This document shows positions 8,400-16,653 of a stretch of DNA of 64,000 nucleotides, piece after piece. A model generated the notes under the pieces. That model was given only the letters and a program-made list of their open reading frames with translations, made no database searches and was not told where the DNA came from. Every line of letters starts with the position of its first letter. Within the stretch, counting starts at the first letter, position 1. Source of the DNA: Orlajensenia sp037404875 (GTDB lineage Bacteria > Actinomycetota > Actinomycetes > Actinomycetales > Microbacteriaceae); contig NZ_JBBELO010000012.1 in assembly GCF_037404875.1 (NCBI RefSeq), forward strand, positions 4,628 to 68,627. Direction: 5' to 3'. A program made the translations under genes and the position numbers.

Positions 8400-9523
8400 C
8401 GTGTCACCGCCCGTCCGGCTGCAGCGAGCTGCGCCTCGGCGGGGCTCTTCGTGGGGCCGGCATCGCCGGGTGGCGCCCCGGCGGCTCCCCCGCGCCTGCG
8501 CCGCCGCGGCAGCACGTCCCGATCCCGCAAGACCCAGCGCTGCAGCAGCGTGAAGAACACGATGATGCCGAACAGGATGAACGAGATCGCGGCCCCGCGG
8601 CCCCACTTCAGGTCTTCGAACGAGGTCTGGTAGGCGAGGTAGGCCGGCGTCAGCAGGGTCTTGCCCGGTGCGCCGCCGCCGGTGAGGTAGATCTGGTCGA
8701 ACACCTGCCAGGAGCCGATGAGACCGAGCGTGAGCACGGTGAACAGCGTCGGCTTGAGCAGGGGGAGCGTGATGGAGAAGAAGGTACGGATGCCGCCGGC
8801 TCCGTCCACGGTGGCGGCCTCCTCGATCTCGGTGCCGATGTTCTGCAGCGCGGCCAGGAAGAGCAGCATGAACGTTCCCGACGTTGTGAAGATCGCCATG
8901 ATGATCAGCACGCACATGGCCACGGATGGCCCGCTCAGCCAGTCCCACCAGGTGACGCCGAGCGGTCCGGTTCCGGCGAGCGCCTGCGGCGATCCGGAGA
9001 TCCCCAAGAGTCCGAGGAAGAGGTGCAGTACCCCTCTCGGATCCGAGAACCAGTTGGGTCCGTTGACGCCGAACCAGGCGAGCACCGAGTTGACGGCACC
9101 GGATGCGGTGAACAGGAACAGGAAGATCGTCGTGATCGCGATGGAGCTCGTGACCGACGGGAAGTAGAACGAGGTGCGGAAGAAGCCCTTGCCGCGCAGC
9201 ATGCGGCGGTTCACCTGAACGGCGAGAAGCAGCGCGAGCGCCGTCTGCAGCGGAACGACGAGCAGCACGTAGTAGAGGTTGTTGCGGATTGCCGTGCCGA
9301 AGTCGCGTTGCGCGAGACCGGAATCCACGAGCACCTTCGCGTAGTTCTCGCCGCCGACGAAGTCGGAGTTGCCGAGCGGGGAGCCCAGGCCGTTCCAGTC
9401 GCCGAAGCTCACGAACAGGGCCAGCAGGATCGGCAGCACGAGGAAGACGCCGATGATGATGATGGCCGGCGTCACGAACAACCAGCCGTACCGGGCCTCT
9501 GGACCGCGGATGCTGCGCGCCAT
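8396..9523 (-). CDS. Carbohydrate ABC transporter permease, MalF type
   Basis: 375-aa partner permease. The first membrane segment (YGWLFVTPAIIIIGVFLVLP) directly follows a short cytoplasmic N-terminus, and the EAA loop is EEAATVDGAGGIRTFFSITLP. The C-terminus carries about 45 extra basic and Ala/Gly-rich residues after the last membrane helix. It lies 57 bases downstream of the binding-protein gene and overlaps the next permease by four bases, so lacI, binding protein and both permeases form one minus-strand operon. Confidence 0.93.
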   Translation of the reverse strand: MARSIRGPEARYGWLFVTPAIIIIGVFLVLPILLALFVSFGDWNGLGSPLGNSDFVGGENYAKVLVDSGLAQRDFGTAIRNNLYYVLLVVPLQTALALLLAVQVNRRMLRGKGFFRTSFYFPSVTSSIAITTIFLFLFTASGAVNSVLAWFGVNGPNWFSDPRGVLHLFLGLLGISGSPQALAGTGPLGVTWWDWLSGPSVAMCVLIIMAIFTTSGTFMLLFLAALQNIGTEIEEAATVDGAGGIRTFFSITLPLLKPTLFTVLTLGLIGSWQVFDQIYLTGGGAPGKTLLTPAYLAYQTSFEDLKWGRGAAISFILFGIIVFFTLLQRWVLRDRDVLPRRRRRGGAAGAPPGDAGPTKSPAEAQLAAAGRAVTR

Positions 9524-9580
9524 CGCGCTTCCTTCCTCGAGGGATGCCGGCGCGAGAAGCCCGCGCCGGCATCCGTTCGA

Positions 9581-10810
9581 CTACTTGTCGTTCGCCTCGT
9601 CGAGCGCCGACTGCAGCTCGGTCTGGAAGGACTTCAGCATCGCCTCCGGGTCGGCGCCCGTGGCCAGGCCCTCCAGTTGCGAGTTGAAGTCGGTGATGAC
9701 CGCCGCGGCGCCGTTGAAGTTGACCGGCGAGACCGCGTAGTCGGCCGAAGCCACGAACGACGCGTTCTCGGGGTACTTGTCGGCGTAGGTCTTCGCGGCC
9801 GCCGTCGTCGACGGGATGACGCCGAAGGCATCGGCGAAGGCCATCTGCTGGTCGTCGCTCGTCAGGTACTCCACGAGCGACTCAGCCTTGTCGGCCGTGT
9901 CGGACCCCTTCGGGATGCCCCAGCAGTTCGTGAACGAGAACGTCGACGGGCCACCGGGACCGGCGGGCAGCTCGTATGCGGCGTACTTCGTGTCGGGGTA
10001 GTCGCCCTGGATGCCCTTGATCCACGGACCCTCGATGACCATGGCCGCCTTGCCTGCGCCGAGCGCCTCACCCGACCAGCCGGCGTCGAGCTCCGACGGG
10101 AACTTCAGCACGCCCTCGTCGTGCAGCTTCTTCACGTAGTTCAGCCCGGCGAGATTCTCCTTCGAGTCGGCGGTGACCTTGTCGCCGTCGACGAGTTCGC
10201 CGCCCGCCTGGTTCATGAAGACGCCGACGCGGGCGTACTCCAGGCCGAACGAGAGGCCGGCGACGCCGTTCGCGGTCAGCTTGGTCGCAGCGGCCTCGAG
10301 GCTGTCCCAGTCCTTCGGCACATCGGCATCCGTCAGCCCGGCGGCTTGCCAGAGACCGGTGTTGATGATGAGGCCGAGCGTGGAGAAGTCCTTCGGAGCG
10401 CACGTGAAGGTGTCGTCATAGGTGAAGGTCTTCTTCAGCGTGTCGATGAAGTCGCCCTTGTTCGACAGGTCGTCGGCGTAGGGCTCGAGGTAGCCGTTGG
10501 AGGCGTAGGTCGCGAACTGGTCCCACGCCATGTAGAACAGGTCGGGCGCGTCATCGCCCGCGAATCCCTGGCTCAACTGCTGGTTCAGGTCGCTCGCGGC
10601 CACGACGTTCACGGTGGCGTCGTTCTTCTTGCCCCAGGCTGCCGCGGCATCCTTGACGGCCTTCGTCTCGGCGTCGCCGCTGGAACCGATGAGCATGGTG
10701 AGCTTGTCGCCTCCCGAGCCGGAGTCGCCTCCTCCGGAGGGCGAGCAGCCCGCCAGCGCCGCGACGGCGACGACGGCGACGCCCGCGAGCGCCATTCTGG
10801 TGGTCTTCAT
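9581..10810 (-). CDS. Sugar ABC transporter substrate-binding lipoprotein
   Basis: 409-aa extracytoplasmic binding protein (solute-binding family 1). The N-terminus is a lipoprotein signal, with lipobox LAGC followed by SPSGGGDSGSGG; the Cys would be acylated and the protein anchored outside the membrane. The body shows the usual family pattern (DAAAAWGKKNDATVNVV, APDLFYMAWDQFATYA, GKAAMVIEGPW). Its ATG (10808-10810) overlaps the TGA of the LacI gene in an ATGA junction, and an AAAGGAAAG ribosome site lies inside the end of the LacI gene. This translational coupling of a binding protein to its regulator is tidy evidence that they work together. Confidence 0.95.
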   Translation of the reverse strand: MKTTRMALAGVAVVAVAALAGCSPSGGGDSGSGGDKLTMLIGSSGDAETKAVKDAAAAWGKKNDATVNVVAASDLNQQLSQGFAGDDAPDLFYMAWDQFATYASNGYLEPYADDLSNKGDFIDTLKKTFTYDDTFTCAPKDFSTLGLIINTGLWQAAGLTDADVPKDWDSLEAAATKLTANGVAGLSFGLEYARVGVFMNQAGGELVDGDKVTADSKENLAGLNYVKKLHDEGVLKFPSELDAGWSGEALGAGKAAMVIEGPWIKGIQGDYPDTKYAAYELPAGPGGPSTFSFTNCWGIPKGSDTADKAESLVEYLTSDDQQMAFADAFGVIPSTTAAAKTYADKYPENASFVASADYAVSPVNFNGAAAVITDFNSQLEGLATGADPEAMLKSFQTELQSALDEANDK

Positions 10811-11910
10811 GGTCTTTCCTTTCGATCGTGATCGCCGGCTGCTGTGCCTGCGGCCTCTTCCTCGACGGGCGCCAGGTGACTCGACCGGCGAACGACAAGA
10901 CGTGGGGTGATGAGCTGGTGCCGGTTGGCGGCATCCCTCTCCGCGGCGGCGAGAACCCGCCGCCCGTCACCGAGCAGGATGCGCAGGGTCGCCTCGGCGA
11001 CGAGGTCGAGGCGCTGGTCGACGCTGGAGAGTCCGACCGCCTTCGCGACGGCGCTGTTGTCGAATCCGACGACAGGGAAGTGCGGCAGGCCGGCCTCGCG
11101 CACCGCCATCATGGCGCCGAGCGCCAGAGAGTCGCTCACGCACACGAAGGCCTCGACGTCGGTCTTTTCGGCGAGCAGCCGCTCGACGAGCTGGCGCGCG
11201 CTCGGCACCCGCTCGTCGGTTCGCCAGTTGAGAGCGGCCACCTCGTCGGCGCTGACGCCCGCGCGCTCGAGCATCATCCGCTCCCAGCCGTCGCGACGCT
11301 CCTTGCCGATGCCCCAGTCGTCTGGCCAGCCGAGGTAGCCGATGCGCTTCAGGCCCCGACCGAGCAGGTGGCGCGTCGCCTCCGCGGTACCGGCGAAGCC
11401 GTCGACGTCGACCCAGGCCATGTCGGGGTCGTCGAAGTCGGAGCCCCATGGCCTGCCGAAGGTGACGAAGGGCAGGTCGTTCTCGATCAGCCAGTCGATC
11501 CGCTCATCGCGGAACGAGGTGGCCGTCAGGATGACCGCGTCGACGTCGGCGCCGTCCCTGAGGGTTCGGAACTGCTCGATCTCGCCGCGGTGGTCGGGGG
11601 CGGTGAAGAGCATCATCCGCAGTCCGCGCTCGGCGGCCTGCTCGGTGAGACTGTGCAGGTAGCGATCCAGCACGGCACCCGAGATGCCGTTCGTCTCGGG
11701 ATCAAGACGGATGCCGATCGTGGAACTCGTGCGGGTACGCAGGCGTCGCGCAGAGGCGTGTGGACGATAGCCGAGGCGGCCGATGGCGTCGTGCACCCGC
11801 TCGCGCGTCTCGGCGAGCACGATCTCGGGGGAGTTCAGCACGTTCGAGACCGTCTGGCGTGAGACGCCGGCGAGCCGCGCGACGTCGGCCACGGTGGGCA
11901 GCTGCGCCAT
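10807..11910 (-). CDS. LacI-family transcriptional regulator
   Basis: 367-aa repressor. Residues 5-28 are a canonical LacI helix-turn-helix (TVADVARLAGVSRQTVSNVL), followed by the hinge and a periplasmic-binding-protein-like effector domain (TIGIRLDPE, DAVILTATS, GFDNSAVAKAVGLSSVDQ). ATG 11908-11910 has a GAAGGAGG ribosome site. It is first in the transporter operon and divergent from the debranching-type glycosidase. The intergenic region holds a perfect LacI-type palindrome at 11986-12001 and a second imperfect one, so it most likely represses both directions and responds to an imported sugar. Confidence 0.94.
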   Translation of the reverse strand: MAQLPTVADVARLAGVSRQTVSNVLNSPEIVLAETRERVHDAIGRLGYRPHASARRLRTRTSSTIGIRLDPETNGISGAVLDRYLHSLTEQAAERGLRMMLFTAPDHRGEIEQFRTLRDGADVDAVILTATSFRDERIDWLIENDLPFVTFGRPWGSDFDDPDMAWVDVDGFAGTAEATRHLLGRGLKRIGYLGWPDDWGIGKERRDGWERMMLERAGVSADEVAALNWRTDERVPSARQLVERLLAEKTDVEAFVCVSDSLALGAMMAVREAGLPHFPVVGFDNSAVAKAVGLSSVDQRLDLVAEATLRILLGDGRRVLAAAERDAANRHQLITPRLVVRRSSHLAPVEEEAAGTAAGDHDRKERP

Positions 11911-11951
11911 GCGTCCTCCTTCGACTGCGGTGTCGGCCAGTACGGCGTTGG

Positions 11952-11968
11952 GGTTGAACGATCCAACC
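11952..11968. promoter_or_regulatory. Second, imperfect LacI-type operator
   Basis: GGTTGAACGATCCAACC has perfect 5-base outer arms and a TTGA-CGATC core like the main operator. Its centre is about 33 bases (three helical turns) from that of 11986-12001, compatible with cooperative binding on one DNA face. It would sit close to the start of the lacI transcript. Confidence 0.5.
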
Positions 11969-11985
11969 GTGACTGGGGTCTTCCC

Positions 11986-12016
11986 ATTTGATCGATCAAA
12001 TCCGTGGTGTTATGTT
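11986..12016 (+). promoter_or_regulatory. LacI operator overlapping the promoter of the glycosidase gene
   Basis: ATTTGATCGATCAAAT (11986-12001) is a perfect 16-base palindrome with the central CG typical of LacI-family operators. It covers a -35 hexamer TTGATC (11988-11993) that is 17 bases from a -10 hexamer TATGTT (12011-12016). Binding would block transcription of the gene at 12077 and probably of the divergent operon. Confidence 0.75.
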
Positions 12017-12076
12017 ACCCCTGAACGGGGGCGTGTCAATGCCCGCGCCGCTGGGAATCGGAAGGGGCCGAAGATC

Positions 12077-13960
12077 ATGCCGCATGAGCCAACGCTGCAG
12101 CCCCTGCTCCACGACCGACTGGTCACGTTCCGCGCGCCGACTCAGTGCTGGTCGCATTCCGATGGCGGAATGTACGACGGAGTCGACGGCGTCTACGTGA
12201 GCGACGTCCGTGTTCTCGACCGCCTGCAGCTGCGGCTCGGCGGCTCCGAGCTCGAACACATCGGCACCACCTCGCCCGCGGCCAGTCGGTCGGTGTTCAC
12301 ATTCCTGGCGCGCGGCCTCGATGCCGGCGGCGCCGATCCCGACGTTCGCATCACCCTCGCCGCGAACGCGACCTCGACCGGCGTCGATTACGAACTGGCG
12401 CTCTCCTCGCGCCGGAGTCAGCCCATCGAAACGACGGTCAGCGTCGTACTGAGGGCGGATGCGACGCCGATGGACCTCATCAAGTCGGGACGGTCGGGTT
12501 CCATCCCGGGCGACGCGGTCCGTCCTCTCGAGGGCGGCGTGCACTGGTCGGATGGCGGCATCGCGGCGACGCTGGCTGCGCCGGTAGGAGCCGTCGCCCT
12601 TCGAGGTGCGGAGATCGAAATCGAGTGGCGGGTCGACGTACCTGCTCGGGGGACGGCATCCGTTCGATGGGGCGTGAGCGCGACGGATTCCCTCTCGGTC
12701 GTTCAGGCACCCGAGGGCGCCCCGCCCTGGCGTGCGCCGGAGACGACCGGCCTCGACGACCGCCTGCAGCGCTGGCTGCATCGCGCCGTGAGCGACCTCG
12801 ACGCGCTGAGGCTGACCATTCCGGGGCGGCCGAACGCGGAGTTCATCGCCGCCGGAGCTCCCTGGTTCTTCACGTTGTTCGGGCGGGACTCCCTCTGGTC
12901 GGCACGCTTTCTGCTGCCGCTCGGCACGGCGATCGCCGAGGGAACGTTGCGCGTGCTCGCCGGGATGCAGGGTACCCGCTCCGACGCGGCGACGGCGGAG
13001 CAACCGGGCAAGATCATGCACGAGCTGCGCCGGGCGTCGCTCAGCATTCCCGGGGAGGGCATCGAGCTGCCTCCGCTGTACTTCGGCACCGTCGATGCGA
13101 CGGCCCTCTGGGTGTGCCTGCTCCACGACGCCTGGCGGGCGGGTCTGGCCGATGAGGTCGTGCTCGAACTGTTGCCCAACCTGCGCGCCGCGCTCGAGTG
13201 GATGCGGGACTTCGGCGACAGCGATGGCGACGGACTGCTCGAGTACGTGGACGAGAGCGGCCGGGGGCTGTCGAATCAGGGGTGGAAGGACAGCGGCGAC
13301 TCCGTTCAGTGGAACGACGGAACGCTCGCCACGGGCCCGATCGCACTCTGCGAGGTGCAGGGATACGCCTACGAAGCGGCGATGCACGGCGCCGACCTGC
13401 TCGATCACTTCGGCGACGACGGCGGGGCCTGGCGGCAGTGGGCCTCCTCCCTCCGGGAGGCGTTCCACTCGGCGTTCTGGATCGCGTCGCCCGACGGCGC
13501 CTATCCCGCGATCGCCCTCGACGCAGCCAAGCGCCCGGTCGACTCGCTCACGAGCAACATCGGCCACCTGCTGGGCACCGGCATCCTCTCGCCCGATGAG
13601 GCGACCCTCGTCGCCGAGCGCCTGGTCTTACCACAGCTCGCCTCGGGCTTCGGATTGCGCACCCTCTCGACGGATGCCGCCGGCTACTGGCCGCTCAGCT
13701 ACCACGGCGGAACCGTATGGGCCCACGACACGGCCATCGCCATCCGCGGGCTCGCGCTCGAGGGGTTCCCCTCCGAAGCGGCCGCACTCGCCGACGGCCT
13801 GCTCGAGGCGGCCGTCGCCTTCGACTACCGGATGCCAGAACTCCACAGCGGCGACGCGGCGACCGACGTCGCTGCACCGGCCCCGTATCCCGCCGCCTGC
13901 CGCCCCCAGGCCTGGTCGGCGGCGGCGGCCGTGGTGGTCGCCGACGCGCTGCGCCGCTGA
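12077..13960 (+). CDS. Amylo-alpha-1,6-glucosidase / glycogen-debranching family protein
   Basis: 627-aa cytoplasmic protein. The N-terminal 200 residues match the debranching-enzyme N-terminal module (LVTFRAPTQCWSHSDGG, GVDGVYVSDVRVLDRL). The rest is an (alpha/alpha)6 barrel of the GH15/GH63/GH37-like clan: FIAAGAPWFFTLFGRDSLWSAR, LLEYVDESGRGLSNQGWKDSGDS and YWPLSYHGGTVWAHDTAI contain the conserved acidic and aromatic residues. ATG 12077 follows GGAAGGGG; frame upstream is open but runs through the promoter. Divergent from the sugar importer and under the same LacI operator, it probably hydrolyses the imported oligosaccharide. No signal peptide. The exact linkage cannot be read from the sequence. 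Confidence 0.88.
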   Translation: MPHEPTLQPLLHDRLVTFRAPTQCWSHSDGGMYDGVDGVYVSDVRVLDRLQLRLGGSELEHIGTTSPAASRSVFTFLARGLDAGGADPDVRITLAANATSTGVDYELALSSRRSQPIETTVSVVLRADATPMDLIKSGRSGSIPGDAVRPLEGGVHWSDGGIAATLAAPVGAVALRGAEIEIEWRVDVPARGTASVRWGVSATDSLSVVQAPEGAPPWRAPETTGLDDRLQRWLHRAVSDLDALRLTIPGRPNAEFIAAGAPWFFTLFGRDSLWSARFLLPLGTAIAEGTLRVLAGMQGTRSDAATAEQPGKIMHELRRASLSIPGEGIELPPLYFGTVDATALWVCLLHDAWRAGLADEVVLELLPNLRAALEWMRDFGDSDGDGLLEYVDESGRGLSNQGWKDSGDSVQWNDGTLATGPIALCEVQGYAYEAAMHGADLLDHFGDDGGAWRQWASSLREAFHSAFWIASPDGAYPAIALDAAKRPVDSLTSNIGHLLGTGILSPDEATLVAERLVLPQLASGFGLRTLSTDAAGYWPLSYHGGTVWAHDTAIAIRGLALEGFPSEAAALADGLLEAAVAFDYRMPELHSGDAATDVAAPAPYPAACRPQAWSAAAAVVVADALRR

Positions 13961-13968
13961 GCCGCCCC

Positions 13969-14211
13969 AAACGCAGGGTGAGCGGCCCGGCAACCCCTGT
14001 AGCGGCTCGCCGTGACGCTGGTCCTGCATTTACACACTGCCCACAGCTCGCCCTCAGGCCAAATGCAGGATGAGGGGACAGTCGACCCATATACCGGCTC
14101 GCCGCGACGCTGGTCCTGCATCCACACACGCCCACCCGTCACCGGCCCAAACGCAGGATGAGGGGACAGTCGACCCATATACCGGCTCGCCGTGACGCTG
14201 GTCCTGCGTAC
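13969..14211. repeat. Three copies of the 63-bp palindromic element (type B)
   Basis: Copies at 13969-14031, 14061-14123 and 14149-14211, each exactly 63 bp. They share the start AAAYGCAGGRTG and the 3' half GGCTCGCCGYGACGCTGGTCCTGC with the type A pair at 7323-7460, but the middle is different (GGGGACAGTCGACCCATATA in the second and third copies). Copies 2 and 3 differ from each other at only a few positions, suggesting recent duplication. They occupy most of the 351-base gap between the glycosidase and the copper ATPase; the rest holds only the CsoR-type site and promoter. Confidence 0.85.
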
Positions 14212-14266
14212 GTGCAACCTCCGTCCACCGATGGAATAACGGCGCGGGCGGCACAGTTCGACACCG

Positions 14267-14283
14267 ATACCCCTGAGGGGTAT
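14267..14283. promoter_or_regulatory. CsoR-type copper operator
   Basis: ATACCCCTGAGGGGTAT has perfect 7-base arms around TGA and matches the TACCCC-GGGGTA pattern of operators of the Cu(I)-sensing repressor CsoR. It lies 28 bases before the chosen ATG of the copper ATPase. No csoR gene is present in the window, so the regulator would act in trans. Confidence 0.75.
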
Positions 14284-14311
14284 TCTCGAGCGAGTGAAGG
14301 ACCGGAAAACG

Positions 14312-16558
14312 ATGGATCACGACCCTCATGACCTGCCCGCTGAGATCGTGCGCCCACATGAGCCCCATGATGCGCCGGGGAGCGAACACTCGGGACACGC
14401 TCACGGTCTCCCTGAGCATGGTCACGACGCACACGCCGGGCACGACCCACACTCCGGCCACGCCGGGCACGACCCGCACTCCGGTCACGCCGGACACGGC
14501 GGGCACGCCGGGCACGGCGATCACGTCGGCCAGTTCCGGCGGCTGTTCTGGATCATGCTCGTCGTCGCGGTGCCCGTCATCACCTTCAGCCCGATGTTCG
14601 CCGACCTGCTCGGCTACTCGCTCGGCGAGAGCGGCATCATCCCGTGGATCTCGCCCATCCTCGGCACGGTGATGTTCTTCTGGGGCGGCTGGCCGTTCCT
14701 CTCCGGCGCCCGCAGCGAGATCGCCGCGCGCCGACCCGGCATGATGCTGCTCATCGGGCTCGCCATCACCGTCGCCTACGTCGCCTCGCTCGGGTCGAGC
14801 CTCGGCCTGCTCGATCACCACCTCGACTTCTGGTGGGAACTGGCGCTGCTCATCGTCATCATGCTGCTCGGCCACTGGATCGAGATGCGCTCCATCGCTC
14901 AGGCCTCATCGGCGCTTGACGCGCTCGCCGCGCTCCTGCCCGACCAGGCCGAACGACTGTCAGCCGACGGCCCCGAACTCGTCGCCCCCTCCGACCTGCG
15001 CGTGGGCGATCTCGTCATCGTGCGCCCCGGAGGCCGCGTTCCCGCCGATGGCATCGTGACGGAGGGAACCGCAGACGTCGACGAGTCGATGATCACCGGG
15101 GAGTCGCGCGCGGTCGCACGCTCAGTCGGCGACTCCGTCGTCGCCGGAACCGTGGCGACCGACAGTGCCATCCGAGTGCGGGTGAGCGCCGTGGGCGACG
15201 ACACCGCGCTGGCCGGCATCCGTCGCCTCGTCGCGCAGGCGCAGGCGTCCTCTTCACGGGCCCAGCGCATCGCCGACACCGCCGCCGGCTGGCTGTTCTG
15301 GTTCGCCCTCGGCGCCGCCGTTCTCACCGCCATCGCGTGGACCCTCGCCGGCAACCCCGACGATGCCGTCGTGCGCACCATCACGGTGCTCGTTATCGCG
15401 TGCCCGCACGCGCTCGGACTGGCCATTCCGCTCGTCGTGAGCATCGCGACCGAGAGGGCCGCACGCGCCGGCATCCTCATCACCGATCGGCTGGCGCTCG
15501 AGACGATGCGCACCGTCGATGCCGTGCTCTTCGACAAGACCGGCACACTGACGAAGGGCGAGCCTGCGGTGACGGATGCGGTTGCCGCCACCGGCTTCGA
15601 GGTCACCGAGGTGCTCGCCCTGGCCGCGGCCGCGGAGGCCGACAGCGAGCATCCCCTCGGCCGCGCGATCGTCGAGTACGCCCGCCGGCACGGTCTCGCC
15701 GTACCTCCCGCATCGGACTTCGAGGCGACCGCTGCCCTCGGCGTGCGCGCCCGCGTCGGCGGCCGCACAGTGGAGGTCGGCGGCCCCGCGCTTCTCGAGC
15801 GCGCGCGTGCCGCCGCGTCGGTTGGCAGGACTCCGGCCGCTCTGCAGGGCCTGAGTGACGGTTCCGGTCCTGCAAACGTCCCGAACTCCTTCGAAGCGGA
15901 TGCCGCTGCTTGGGCTCAGCGCGGAGCGACCGTGCTGCACGTGCTCGTCGACGGGCGCATCGCGGGAGCACTGGCCCTCGCCGACGAGGTGCGCCCGGAG
16001 TCGCGGGATGCGGTCGCCGCCCTCCAGGCGGGCGGCATCGACGTCGCCATGCTCACCGGTGACGCGGAATCGGTCGCGCGGTCCGTGGCCGGGGCGGTGG
16101 GCATCGAGCGCGTCTTCGCCGGAGTGCACCCCGCCGACAAGGCGGCCGCCGTGCGAGCACTGCAGGCGGAAGGCCGACGCGTCGCTATGGTGGGCGACGG
16201 CGTCAACGACGCCCCCGCCCTGGCGCAGGCCGACGTGGGTATCGCCATCGGAGCGGGAACGGATGTCGCCATCGCCTCTGCCGGCGTCATCCTGGTCGGC
16301 TCCGACCCGCGCTCGGTCGTCTCGGTCATCGAGCTGTCGAAGGCCGGCTACCGCAAGATGCAGCAGAACCTGTGGTGGGCGGCCGGTTACAACCTGCTCT
16401 CCGTTCCGCTGGCGGCCGGCGTGCTCGCACCCATCGGCTTCGTGCTGCCCATGTCGGTCGGCGCGATTCTCATGAGCCTCTCGACCGTGATCGTCGCGGC
16501 GAACGCCCAGCTGCTGCGCCGCCTCGATCTGCGACCCGAGGCCGTGCTCGGCCGCTGA
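14312..16558 (+). CDS. Copper-translocating P-type ATPase, CopB-like
   Basis: 748-aa P1B-type ATPase that would export copper across the membrane. The translocation motif is CPH (VIACPHALGLAIPLV) rather than CPC, which marks the CopB/P1B-3 branch. Also present: TGES actuator loop (MITGESRAV), phosphorylation site DKTGTLTKGE and the hinge GDGVNDAPAL. There is no heavy-metal-associated domain; instead residues 10-70 are very His-rich (repeated HAGHDPHSGHAGH-like units), a likely metal-binding tail. ATG 14312 follows AAGGA; an in-frame GTG at 14294 would leave only ten bases to the CsoR palindrome and is less likely. Induction by copper through that palindrome is the obvious model. Confidence 0.93.
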   Translation: MDHDPHDLPAEIVRPHEPHDAPGSEHSGHAHGLPEHGHDAHAGHDPHSGHAGHDPHSGHAGHGGHAGHGDHVGQFRRLFWIMLVVAVPVITFSPMFADLLGYSLGESGIIPWISPILGTVMFFWGGWPFLSGARSEIAARRPGMMLLIGLAITVAYVASLGSSLGLLDHHLDFWWELALLIVIMLLGHWIEMRSIAQASSALDALAALLPDQAERLSADGPELVAPSDLRVGDLVIVRPGGRVPADGIVTEGTADVDESMITGESRAVARSVGDSVVAGTVATDSAIRVRVSAVGDDTALAGIRRLVAQAQASSSRAQRIADTAAGWLFWFALGAAVLTAIAWTLAGNPDDAVVRTITVLVIACPHALGLAIPLVVSIATERAARAGILITDRLALETMRTVDAVLFDKTGTLTKGEPAVTDAVAATGFEVTEVLALAAAAEADSEHPLGRAIVEYARRHGLAVPPASDFEATAALGVRARVGGRTVEVGGPALLERARAAASVGRTPAALQGLSDGSGPANVPNSFEADAAAWAQRGATVLHVLVDGRIAGALALADEVRPESRDAVAALQAGGIDVAMLTGDAESVARSVAGAVGIERVFAGVHPADKAAAVRALQAEGRRVAMVGDGVNDAPALAQADVGIAIGAGTDVAIASAGVILVGSDPRSVVSVIELSKAGYRKMQQNLWWAAGYNLLSVPLAAGVLAPIGFVLPMSVGAILMSLSTVIVAANAQLLRRLDLRPEAVLGR

Positions 16559-16590
16559 CAGCCGCGCGACGGCCACGCGTAGCAACACAC

Positions 16591-16623
16591 GACGCGCCGC
16601 CCGGGTCATCCGGACGGCGCGTC
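16591..16623. terminator. Bidirectional terminator-like hairpin
   Basis: GACGCGCCG (16591-16599) pairs with CGGCGCGTC (16615-16623), with an inner CGG/CCG pair. It lies between the convergent copper ATPase and RND genes and could end both transcripts. No T run. Confidence 0.55.
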
Positions 16624-16653
16624 ATGGCGAGGGGATGCCCCGCCCTCGTTGGC

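Noticed and set aside
8384..10831. 815-codon plus-strand frame opposite the ABC transporter genes
   Set aside because: Antisense to genes with lipobox, EAA loops and proper overlaps.
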